DNA of 13,561 nt from an uncultured Verrucomicrobiales bacterium (GTDB lineage: Bacteria > Verrucomicrobiota > Verrucomicrobiia > Verrucomicrobiales > Akkermansiaceae), in contig CALBVA010000003.1 of NCBI GenBank assembly GCA_937969125.1, forward strand, positions 1 through 13,561, read 5' to 3'. The notes beneath the pieces were generated by a model. It worked only from the letters and a program-made list of their open reading frames with translations. It was not told the origin of the DNA and did not search any database. Both the position numbers and the translations under genes were made by a program. Positions 1 through 6,152 of this stretch are shown here, piece by piece; within the stretch, counting starts at the first letter, position 1; each line of letters opens with the position of its first letter.

Positions 1-922
1 GGGACTCGCCATCATCATCGAGGAAGAAGAAGGCACTACCGGAAGGATTGCCATCGACGACGGGACGGGGAACCTCGAACTGAGCGTCGATGTCAGAGGT
101 GAAGAGGACGGGTGCAGCCTTGTCGAGGAAGGTAAACTTTACACGGGCGAGGTTGTAATTGTCCTGCTCGAAGTCGGCATCCATAAATCGGGAAGTACCG
201 AGGATATTCACTCCGGGGATGGGGTTATTGAGGCCAGGATGTCCGCCGGGGCCGGAGATGAGACCTTCACCGGGAGCTCCGGTGTTAGGAGTCTGCTGAC
301 CGAAGAAAGCGGTGTTTTGCGGAAGTTCGTCATTGGCCTCGGTGCCAGCGTCATCAACCTCACTACCGAGGATGTAGAAAGGACGTCCATCAAAGTTTCC
401 GTTCTCGTCGAAGATACGGTGGGCCCGAGGGTTGCCGTTTGAGGAGAAGGCGTCATTACTGGGAATGATCATGCTGGCGTAAGAGAAGTAGGTGGCCTTG
501 CCTTCGACAGGGCTGATTTCAAAGAGGCGGCTCACGACCTGGCTGGGTCCGATGGGCGGGATGGGCCCGTTTGAACGGATGGTGCCCTGGACGCCATTGG
601 TGTCCTGCACGTCGATATCGGGGATACCGGAAACTCCATTGATCTGGAGGGCTGCGAAGTCTTCGGTGATGGGCCCGGTGTTGCCGTCTTCTGCGAGGCG
701 CTCGATGGCGACGGAGTTCGGACGTGGTAGGGATGAAGCGAGGGTGCCGCCATTGTAAGTGTCAAACTGGCCGTCATGGAAGCCTACCCAAACCGGGGTG
801 AGGAAGGAGCCATTGTAGGGCGAGGTGTTCTCGATGGTGACGATGACGGAGGGCTGCTGGGCAGCAGCGGTTCCGATGGCGGCGAGGACAAGTGCGCTAA
901 GGCAGGTGGATTTCAGTTTCAT
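1..922 (-). CDS. Secreted Spondin_N-domain protein (3' end cut by window edge)
   Basis: An open frame of 307 codons runs from an ATG at 922 off the left edge, so the C-terminus is missing. Residues 1-22 form a signal peptide (MKLKSTCLSALVLAAIGTAAA, then QQ). The mature part starts with features typical of bacterial Spondin_N proteins: VTIENTSPYNGSFLTPVWVGFHD near residues 28-50 (read as VTIENTSPYNG then SFLTPVWVGFHD), IERLAEDGNTGP near 73-84, SYASMIIPSNDAF near 147-159, and a DAGTEANDELPQNTAFFG stretch near 191-208. Proteins of this family are exported, but their bacterial function is not established. In animals the domain belongs to extracellular-matrix F-spondins. It is the last gene seen of a minus-strand envelope cluster, 186 bases after the porin stop. 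The start has no Shine-Dalgarno, only an A-rich leader. The family call is firm; the role is unknown. A C-terminal sorting signal could lie outside the window. Confidence 0.85.
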   Translation of the reverse strand, partial: MKLKSTCLSALVLAAIGTAAAQQPSVIVTIENTSPYNGSFLTPVWVGFHDGQFDTYNGGTLASSLPRPNSVAIERLAEDGNTGPITEDFAALQINGVSGIPDIDVQDTNGVQGTIRSNGPIPPIGPSQVVSRLFEISPVEGKATYFSYASMIIPSNDAFSSNGNPRAHRIFDENGNFDGRPFYILGSEVDDAGTEANDELPQNTAFFGQQTPNTGAPGEGLISGPGGHPGLNNPIPGVNILGTSRFMDADFEQDNYNLARVKFTFLDKAAPVLFTSDIDAQFEVPRPVVDGNPSGSAFFFLDDDGES

Positions 923-1033
923 ATTTTTAGGTTTTCTGAGTTGTCGGCCTGTGACCCGAATCGGGCGAAGAGCGGGGCCAGCGTGTCTTCACGTGGGGTT
1001 CCGGCTTTTGCAGAACGGGGTTTCAGAAAATCT

Positions 1034-1063
1034 AAAAAAGATTACTAACAGTAATAATGTTAG
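1034..1063 (-). terminator. Weak terminator-like hairpin after the porin gene
   Basis: Reading the minus strand, two overlapping inverted repeats (CTAACA/TGTTAG with a 7-base loop, and ATTAC/GTAAT with a 5-base loop) are followed by six T residues at 1039-1034. The two stems share bases, so only one can form at a time. The stems are short and AT-rich, so termination between the porin and spondin genes would be weak. An operator for the spondin gene is an equally good reading. Confidence 0.35.
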
Positions 1064-1102
1064 AGAGGAATCGGAAAGCTCTTTGGGTGAGATGGAGGGG
1101 CG

Positions 1103-1118
1103 TCGCTTTTAAAAGCGA
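1103..1118. repeat. Perfect 16-bp palindrome across the porin stop codon
   Basis: The sequence TCGCTTTTAAAAGCGA is its own reverse complement and covers the porin TAA stop (1109-1111) and the last codons. Without a loop it is better read as a DNA dyad than as an RNA hairpin. Part of it is constrained by the C-terminal Arg-Phe codons of the porin. Confidence 0.6.
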
Positions 1119-2290
1119 AAGCCGAGACCGCAGCCGAAGAGATGTCGGCCCGGTCCGTCGAGATCGCTGTGGGTGGTGGTATGGGAGTATTGCGCTTTGA
1201 GGAGGAGATCAGGAGTAATTCTCCAACCGGCGGCAAGCTCGGCACGGAAGAGATCGGGTGACCATTCGAGGCCGTTGACTTCGTTGTTGATGGTTTGACC
1301 GAGGCGGGCGGCGAGCCAGATTCCGGGGGCGGCTTTCCAGCGGGATTGGAGATACCAGCTGAGGGATTCGAGGTCATCGGTCTGGAGGGTCTCGTAGCTG
1401 CTGTAGATGACCTCCCCGGAAAAGATGAAGTCGCCGTGAGCCCAGCGGGCATCGAAACCGATCTTGGTGTTCGGGAGGTCGCCGCGGTCGAGTCCGTCGG
1501 GGAGGAGGTCATTGGCCTCGGGATTCAGATAAGGTCCACGGCTGAAGGAGAGGCCGAGGTTCCAGCTGGCGTCCGGGCGGTAGCCAATGCGACCGGCGAA
1601 GGTGGGATCATCAAAGTCACCGCTCTTGAGGTCCCATTGACTGGCGTGGGCTCCGGGTTCGACATTTTTTATTTCGAGAGCGTAGTCAATCTTCCCGACG
1701 CTGCCGAAGACAGAGGCTCCGGTGGTGTAAGCCGGCCCCCAGATGGTGGAAGCCCAATTGATTTTAGGTGAGGTGAAAACGCCGGGGGCGGTGCCACGAG
1801 CACGGGCGGCGATTGCGTTCAAAGATGCGCCGCGAGGATTGCGGACGGGGACGCCGAGAATTTCGCCATAGGGGAGTGGGGCGACGAGGAAGGGATCATC
1901 GTAGAAGTCATGACGGCTGACGTAGCCGCCGAAGGCAGTGGCAAATTTTCCGATCTGAAAGTTGAGTCGCTGATCACCGAGTGGGCGGTAGCGGAGGAAG
2001 GCTTCATCGATGCGAAATTCGCCGTCCGGGACATCACCGGCATCGAAGCCGCGATCGTAGCGGACGGTGGTGTGAAAGAAGAGGTAGTCTGAGGGGCGGA
2101 TCTCAAGCTCAAGTTCAAGGCGCGGGAGGTAGTAGCTCCCCTCGTCGAATTTCACGAGGGAAGGCGAGGGGCCTTCGACGGCAAGGAAGGTGTTTTCGAA
2201 GCTCCCGCCGAGGGACCATTCCCAGCCATCGGAATGATCTTGTGCGGTGGTGGGGAGGGTGAGGCAGAAGAGTAGGGTGAGGGCTTTCAC
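1109..2290 (-). CDS. Porin-like outer-membrane beta-barrel protein
   Basis: This is a protein of about 393 residues. I place the start at the GTG at 2290 because it is followed directly by a good signal peptide (start codon, then KALTLLFCLTLPTTAQ). An in-frame ATG at 2353 would add 21 His/Arg-rich residues (HHRHDHRKRHHHRH) that do not look like an exported N-terminus and would overlap the upstream gene deeply. The mature chain shows alternating hydrophobic/polar strands rich in aromatic residues, turns with Gly/Asp/Asn, and a terminal Phe (FGCGLGFRF), the usual signature of a BAM-inserted barrel. Phrases such as FQIGKFATAFGGYVSRHDF near the first third resemble phosphate-selective or carbohydrate-type porins, but the substrate cannot be read. 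The GTG overlaps the cupredoxin stop as TAGTG, suggesting translational coupling and joint function. Confidence 0.8.
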   Translation of the reverse strand: MKALTLLFCLTLPTTAQDHSDGWEWSLGGSFENTFLAVEGPSPSLVKFDEGSYYLPRLELELEIRPSDYLFFHTTVRYDRGFDAGDVPDGEFRIDEAFLRYRPLGDQRLNFQIGKFATAFGGYVSRHDFYDDPFLVAPLPYGEILGVPVRNPRGASLNAIAARARGTAPGVFTSPKINWASTIWGPAYTTGASVFGSVGKIDYALEIKNVEPGAHASQWDLKSGDFDDPTFAGRIGYRPDASWNLGLSFSRGPYLNPEANDLLPDGLDRGDLPNTKIGFDARWAHGDFIFSGEVIYSSYETLQTDDLESLSWYLQSRWKAAPGIWLAARLGQTINNEVNGLEWSPDLFRAELAAGWRITPDLLLKAQYSHTTTHSDLDGPGRHLFGCGLGFRF

Positions 2291-2931
2291 TAGCGCGAGG
2301 GGAGAGTGACGGTGGTGGTGCCTTTTGCGGTGATCGTGACGGTGGTGGACCATTTCTTTTTACGGTCCAGTTGCGCATTCAGGGTATAGGTCCCGGCAGG
2401 GATACCGGTGATCTTGAAGTGGCCTTTTTCGTCAGTGGGAGCAAAGTACGGGGAATCTACGACGAGAAGGCGGGCCTGCATGTGTTCGTGGATTTCGCAG
2501 CGGAGTTCGACGAGGCCGGGTTTGTCGAAGACGACGGATGGTGCAGGTTTTTCGTTTTTGCGATAGCGGCCGAGGTCGAAGCGCTTGGTCTTTGAGAGCG
2601 AGTAGATGTTGTGGTAATCCTGATCCTTGTTCGGGAAGCTGACGGAGGTGCCTTTGGCAACAACGATAAGGCTTTTGCCAAACTGGTAATTCTTTTGATC
2701 GAGAGACTGAGCGGTAGGTTTTGCGGGGGCGGTGAGGCCCTTTTTACTTAGCCAGACTCCGGCAACGGGTGCAGGTGGTTTGGCGACTTTTCCTGAAATT
2801 TTTCCGGTGTATTTCTCGACGGCGATCCGTTTGGAGGACTTTGTTTTTGGGAAAATGACGGTGCCGGTGACGGTGCCCGCGATGAGAGGGGGGCTGAGGA
2901 GGGCGAGGAGAGTAATTATGATGGTACGCAT
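2290..2931 (-). CDS. Periplasmic cupredoxin-like copper protein with carboxypeptidase-regulatory-like C-terminus
   Basis: This is a 213-residue exported protein with a signal peptide at residues 1-18 (MRTIIITLLALLSPPLIA). The centre (about 75-158) is a plastocyanin/azurin-type fold. His107 in DQDYHNIYS, and Cys145, His148 and Met151 in RCEIHEHMQA, match a type-1 copper site with C-x2-H-x2-M spacing, as in plastocyanin-like proteins often labelled methylamine utilization proteins. A second small beta domain follows (about 165-205, EKGHFKITGIPAGTYTL), typical of CarboxypepD_reg/transthyretin-like repeats. The expected role is copper binding or one-electron transfer in the periplasm; the partner is unknown. 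It is first in the cluster and coupled to the porin by a one-base overlap, which suggests a joint task at the outer membrane. The divergent LysR gene may control it. A purely structural role remains possible. Confidence 0.82.
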   Translation of the reverse strand: MRTIIITLLALLSPPLIAGTVTGTVIFPKTKSSKRIAVEKYTGKISGKVAKPPAPVAGVWLSKKGLTAPAKPTAQSLDQKNYQFGKSLIVVAKGTSVSFPNKDQDYHNIYSLSKTKRFDLGRYRKNEKPAPSVVFDKPGLVELRCEIHEHMQARLLVVDSPYFAPTDEKGHFKITGIPAGTYTLNAQLDRKKKWSTTVTITAKGTTTVTLPSR

Positions 2932-2966
2932 GGTTTCTGTGTTGGATTGGCGATCATCTGACAGGA

Positions 2967-2989
2967 TAGTGAAAGTGATACTTAGTGAA
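2967..2989. promoter_or_regulatory. Candidate operator: TAGTGAA direct repeats upstream of the cupredoxin gene
   Basis: TAGTGAA occurs at 2967-2973 and again at 2983-2989, 16 bases apart, with a related AAGTGAT between them at 2973-2979. The core AGTGA thus appears three times, at 2968, 2974 and 2984. The block lies 36-58 bases upstream of the cupredoxin ATG, where an activator or repressor would bind. It is not a clear LysR-type dyad, so the binding protein is not known. Confidence 0.25.
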
Positions 2990-3112
2990 TCTTGTGCGGG
3001 AATGACTTGCGGGTAAAGCTGTGGAACGATTGGTATAGGCTACGAAAAAAATCAGGAAGGGCTGTCGATTTTGATTAGCTTTGGGAAAAAGCGAGCGAAG
3101 TCGAGATGTGAA

Positions 3113-3142
3113 TTGAGTCTAGCGAAAGAGATGTCTTTTAAA
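3113..3142 (+). promoter_or_regulatory. Possible weak sigma-70 promoter for the LysR side
   Basis: TTGAGT at 3113-3118 is followed after 18 bases by TTTAAA at 3137-3142. Both hexamers deviate from consensus. The transcript would carry a long leader of about 290 bases before the LysR start, or about 95 before the 60-codon frame. Confidence 0.18.
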
Positions 3143-3241
3143 AATTATGAGGTTTCGCCAGTCGGAGGTATTCCGGATTTTGGGCGTTGTCTGCTCCTCT
3201 CGAATGAAACGATCAGGTAGCTGAAGAAGCCAATCCTTTTA

Positions 3242-3424
3242 ATGGCCAATGATTGGAGGTATTTAGGGGAGCTGATTTGGTCTGATCAAGCTCTCGTTCA
3301 GGTGATGGTTTATCGGATTCTGGATTACTTGAAAAAAAATCATCCATGGTGTGGAGAAATTCTTGCTGGTGCCTACGTGGATGAAGAGGTCATTCATGAG
3401 GCTCATGAGGGTTTTTTGAGGTAA
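3242..3424 (+). CDS. Doubtful small hypothetical protein (60 aa)
   Basis: An ATG frame of 60 codons ends 14 bases before the LysR start on the same strand. The protein begins MANDWRYLGELIWSDQALV and ends in an acidic/His-rich stretch. It has no signal peptide or membrane segment, and I recognise no family. It looks more protein-like than a random frame (balanced composition, a plausible helix QVMVYRILDYLKK), but there is no good ribosome binding site, only AAGAAG about a dozen bases upstream. A stop codon lies shortly upstream in frame, so it is not the tail of a longer gene. It could be a leader peptide, a remnant, or chance. Confidence 0.3.
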   Translation: MANDWRYLGELIWSDQALVQVMVYRILDYLKKNHPWCGEILAGAYVDEEVIHEAHEGFLR

Positions 3425-3438
3425 TTTGGAGGGTTGGC

Positions 3439-4389
3439 TTGTATCGTGCTTTCTGGGATTCTCCGATGATCGAGTTGCCCGACCTAAGACAAGTGAGATC
3501 TCTCGTAGCAGTGGCTGAAACTGAGAGTTTTACAAAGGCTGCTGAAAGGCTCCGGGTGACCCAGTCTGCGGTCAGTCATTCCATCCGTGCTTTGGAAACC
3601 CAGCTGGACTGTAAGCTACTGGAGCGCTCTGGTAAGCGGGTTTCGCTTTCCCAGCATGGAATGATTTTGCTTCGCCGGTTTAAGGCGGCAATTGGAGAGC
3701 TGGAGAAGGCGCATGAAGAGCTGGGAGTCCTGAAACGATGGGGCCAGGGGCGACTTCGGGTCGGTGCCACTCATACGCTCTGTAGTTTTCTGCTTCCGAA
3801 GGTGATGAGGGAGTTTCGGGAGCTTTATCCGAGATGTGAGATTCGCATCGAGTCCGGTGATACCTCGGAACTCATCGAATGTTTGGACCGGAGTGAGATC
3901 GATCTCGTCCTGGGGATCGGTGGACGCGCTCCAAGCTGGGTAAGGTTCCAGGAGATTTTTGAGGACGAGCTGGTCTTTGTGGTTTCGCCGACGCATCCGT
4001 GGGCGCAGATGGAGGCGATCGGGGCAGAAGAGATTGAGAAGGAATCCTTCCTCGTCTATGCGCGGGCAAGTGAAACATATCGCCTGTTGAAGGAATCCTT
4101 CGAACAGGGCGGGGTGAGATTGCGGCCCGGCCTGAGTCTCGGGGACATGAGTGCGATTAAAGAAATGGCCAAGGTTGGCGTGGGTGTAGGGATCGTGGCT
4201 CCGTGGACCGTTCGTGATGAATTACAGGCCGGCGAATTGGTGGCGCGATCTCTCGGAGAGGTGAATCATCACCGGTCTTGGGGAGTCTTTTGTCACGAGT
4301 CCCGTCATCTCTCGATGGTGGAAGAGGATTTCCTCAGGATTTGTCGCAATGGCACGAAGACCTTTTCGGGAGTCGGGAAGGAAGGTTAA
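3439..4389 (+). CDS. LysR-family transcriptional regulator
   Basis: This is a 316-residue protein of normal LysR length. The start is a TTG preceded by GGAGGG at 3428-3433, five bases away, one of the few real Shine-Dalgarno sequences in the window. An ATG at 3466 (start of MIELPDLRQVRSLVAVA) would give 307 residues but lacks such a site. The N-terminal winged helix-turn-helix is clear (FTKAAERLRVTQSAVSHSIR, about residues 31-50). A linker helix and the two-lobed effector-binding domain follow (about 105-300), including the first beta-strand RLRVGATHTLCSFLLPKVM. LysR proteins usually act on a divergent neighbour, which here is the cupredoxin/porin/spondin cluster. The effector cannot be read from sequence. 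The product acts in the cytoplasm on DNA as a tetramer. Confidence 0.9.
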   Translation: MYRAFWDSPMIELPDLRQVRSLVAVAETESFTKAAERLRVTQSAVSHSIRALETQLDCKLLERSGKRVSLSQHGMILLRRFKAAIGELEKAHEELGVLKRWGQGRLRVGATHTLCSFLLPKVMREFRELYPRCEIRIESGDTSELIECLDRSEIDLVLGIGGRAPSWVRFQEIFEDELVFVVSPTHPWAQMEAIGAEEIEKESFLVYARASETYRLLKESFEQGGVRLRPGLSLGDMSAIKEMAKVGVGVGIVAPWTVRDELQAGELVARSLGEVNHHRSWGVFCHESRHLSMVEEDFLRICRNGTKTFSGVGKEG

Positions 4390-4537
4390 TCTTGAAGGCT
4401 GGGGTGGATAGGTTGCCGGATGCACTCCGTAGAATTTTAGTTCGTGAATCTCAGAATGTTGTCAAATCAACGAAAACAGCCTTAGCTGAGTACCATTCCC
4501 GTTAGGGGCTGGTCCGGAGAAGTTATAGAAAACAGGG

Positions 4538-5605
4538 CTATTTTTTCCCCGTCATCATAGTCCAATGCCGCCCGGAGGGTCCGACTCCGATGAGATTGGG
4601 GACCTTGGAAAACATGATGAACCGATGCCCATCCGACGAGAACCAGGCATCGTAAGCGGAAATGTGCGAGGACGAGCCCATGTAGATGTTCTCACCGGTC
4701 CAGCGATACTGAAATTTGGCGAGGCGCGCACGGTCGCCGGGGGTCTTTTTATCCTTCACCGGAGAGGTGTGGGAGAAGAAGCCCAGGCTTGCCATATCCT
4801 TCGAGTGCCCCACCGAAGCATCCGAGAGCTTCTCTTCTAGTCGATACGGGGTGAGTGCGAATAGGGAGCGGAACTCATTCAGATAATTTGCGAAGTTTTT
4901 CTGAGTGGCATTGGCCCACTTTGAATTGTTGTTCGCCTGGTGGGCTTCGGTGAGGGCTTTCGTTTCACTTCGGATGGATTCAAGGTGGGATTGGAGCTTT
5001 AGGTAGGTTTCTCCTTCCAGAATCGTTTTCAATGCCTCCTTCGGTTTGAGGATTTCATGATCCGCTCCATCGCCACTAGCGAGAGCGAGTTCCCGGTCGA
5101 TCTCGGAGAGGGCAGTGCCGATGATTGCTGCTGCTTTGTCGAGTTGATCCGATTTTTTTGAAGCTGTCTTGCGGGCTTTCTTGTTCAGCTTCTGCAGCTC
5201 CTCGACCTCATCGATCAGCTTGCGGATTTCGGCAGGCTTTTTTTGAAAGTCGGTGTGAATGAGGGCGAAAATGCGCTCCCGCTCGGTCTTTAGCTCGTTG
5301 ATCAGCTCCTCGAGGTCCTCGAAGGGATTGAGGCGCTCATTGGAAAGAAGGTCGGAGAGCTTTGCCTCATGAAGGTCTCGGGCATTTTCCAGGGCCGCAC
5401 GATAAATTTCACCCTCGGAGTCGCCGTATTGTTTGAAGGTAGTGTAGGCGGCTGCGCGCTTTTCAGGGTCGGTATTGACCATCCATTGAATCGCTTTCTT
5501 GACCGCGGCAGGTGCCATTGTTGACTTCTTCTGGTCAGCCTCCTGAGCATTCAGTGCTATGGTATTCAGGCTACAGAGAAGGGCGATGATAGGAATAATT
5601 TTCAT
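4538..5605 (-). CDS. Secreted coiled-coil protein with C-terminal CAP (SCP/PR-1) domain
   Basis: This is a 355-residue protein if started at the ATG at 5605, which opens a clear signal peptide (MKIIPIIALLCSLNTIALNA). The same frame extends to an ATG at 5728, but that start would place 41 non-signal residues in front and run into panD. Residues about 30-225 are rich in Lys, Glu, Leu and Ala with heptad-like spacing (for example LIDEVEELQKLNKKARKTA) and probably form a long helical stalk. The last 115 residues form a CAP domain: His267 in VGHSKDMASLGFFSH, His279, Glu305 in GENIYMG, and His327 in AWFSSDGHRFIMF match the CAP cavity residues. Bacterial CAP proteins are extracytoplasmic; their activity is mostly undefined. 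It stands alone, convergent with LysR and divergent from panD. Confidence 0.85.
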   Translation of the reverse strand: MKIIPIIALLCSLNTIALNAQEADQKKSTMAPAAVKKAIQWMVNTDPEKRAAAYTTFKQYGDSEGEIYRAALENARDLHEAKLSDLLSNERLNPFEDLEELINELKTERERIFALIHTDFQKKPAEIRKLIDEVEELQKLNKKARKTASKKSDQLDKAAAIIGTALSEIDRELALASGDGADHEILKPKEALKTILEGETYLKLQSHLESIRSETKALTEAHQANNNSKWANATQKNFANYLNEFRSLFALTPYRLEEKLSDASVGHSKDMASLGFFSHTSPVKDKKTPGDRARLAKFQYRWTGENIYMGSSSHISAYDAWFSSDGHRFIMFSKVPNLIGVGPSGRHWTMMTGKK

Positions 5606-5687
5606 GAAAAGGAGCCAATGGTGAACTCTGAGAAGCGAAGGTAAGAAGTGAGCTTGTTTTTTCAACGCTGGATTTTCCTCGCTTGAC

Positions 5688-5710
5688 CCGAAGGGTGATC
5701 CCCCTTTCGG
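5688..5710 (+). promoter_or_regulatory. Bulged hairpin just upstream of the panD start
   Basis: CCGAAGGG at 5688-5695 can pair with CCCTTTCGG at 5702-5710 with one extra T and a six-base loop. It ends seven bases before the panD ATG, where no Shine-Dalgarno is present. If transcribed it would affect initiation; it could also be a DNA dyad in the panD/CAP divergent promoter region. Confidence 0.3.
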
Positions 5711-5717
5711 TTTCGTT

Positions 5718-6065
5718 ATGCAGCGCATTCAACTGAAGTCGAAGCTTCACCGGGCCATCATCAAACAGGCTGATATTGATTACGAGGGGAGCATTGAAAT
5801 CCCTTCAGATCTCATGGACTCGGCTGATCTCTGGGAAGGTGAGCGGGTTCTGGTGACGTCAATGACCTCCGGGCACCGGCTGGAAACCTATGCGCAGGCT
5901 GGTGAGCCAGGTACCGGCCATATCATCATGAATGGCGGGGCAGCCCACCTGATTAAGAAGGGTGAATGCGTCACTATTATGGCTTTCGGGATTTCTGACG
6001 AACGCATCGTGCCGCTGCGTCATGTTCTGAATGACAAGAACGAGATCATTAAATCGACAAGCTAA
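5718..6065 (+). CDS. panD: Aspartate 1-decarboxylase (pyruvoyl enzyme)
   Basis: This 115-residue proenzyme converts L-aspartate to beta-alanine and CO2 in the cytoplasm, supplying beta-alanine for pantothenate and coenzyme A. The self-cleavage site Gly24-Ser25 is present in DYEGSIEI; Ser25 becomes the pyruvoyl group of the alpha chain. Also visible are the N-terminal LKSKLHRA (Lys9 in the active site), Arg54 and Tyr58 in HRLETYAQ, and the NGGAAHL motif around 72-78. Length and all key residues match active PanD (about 115-130 residues). The gene is flanked by a divergent CAP gene and ends in a strong terminator, so it is probably transcribed alone. No other pantothenate gene is in the window. 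Whether this lineage needs a separate maturation factor such as PanZ cannot be told. Confidence 0.97.
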   Translation: MQRIQLKSKLHRAIIKQADIDYEGSIEIPSDLMDSADLWEGERVLVTSMTSGHRLETYAQAGEPGTGHIIMNGGAAHLIKKGECVTIMAFGISDERIVPLRHVLNDKNEIIKSTS

Positions 6066-6088
6066 GGGGCGATGGCCCGCCCCCTTTT
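6066..6088 (+). terminator. Rho-independent terminator of panD
   Basis: Immediately after the panD stop, GGGGCG (6066-6071) pairs with CGCCCC (6078-6083) around a six-base loop. One C and then four T residues (6085-6088) follow. The GC-rich stem, its position and the T-run fit an intrinsic terminator, though the T-run is short. Confidence 0.7.
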
Positions 6089-6115
6089 CGTGAGAAATCG
6101 CGGAAAAACTCCCTC

Positions 6116-6143
6116 TTTACAAGTTCGTCCGAAACACTAGAGT
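6116..6143 (+). promoter_or_regulatory. Possible promoter of the secG operon
   Basis: TTTACA at 6116-6121 is followed after 16 bases by TAGAGT at 6138-6143, between the panD terminator and secG. The implied transcription start would be within a few bases of the secG ATG at 6153, giving a nearly leaderless mRNA. That fits the absence of a Shine-Dalgarno. The hexamers are weak. Confidence 0.25.
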
Positions 6144-6152
6144 CCCGCCCCC

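Larger units (their letters stand above)
2932..3241. other. Intergenic region between cupredoxin cluster and LysR gene
   Basis: These 310 bases separate the divergent cupredoxin and LysR sides and should hold both promoters. Direct repeats lie near the cupredoxin start, and a weak plus-strand promoter is possible at 3113-3142. The region is more AT-rich than its flanks. I see no RNA gene or further reading frame that I would support. Confidence 0.5.

Noticed and set aside
1060..1512. 150-codon minus-strand frame rich in Ser, Pro and Thr
   Set aside because: It lies wholly in another frame of the porin gene for most of its length, has low-complexity composition typical of out-of-frame GC-rich DNA, and has no signal or domain.
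1295..1771. 158-codon plus-strand frame opposite the porin gene
   Set aside because: It is antisense to a clear porin, rich in Gly, Val and Glu as expected from the reverse of GC-rich codons, and has no recognisable motif.
4390..4537. Possible terminator between the convergent LysR and CAP genes
   Set aside because: Only a four-base GTTG/CAAC dyad and a T-run inside the CAP stop region are present; no stem strong enough to support a call.
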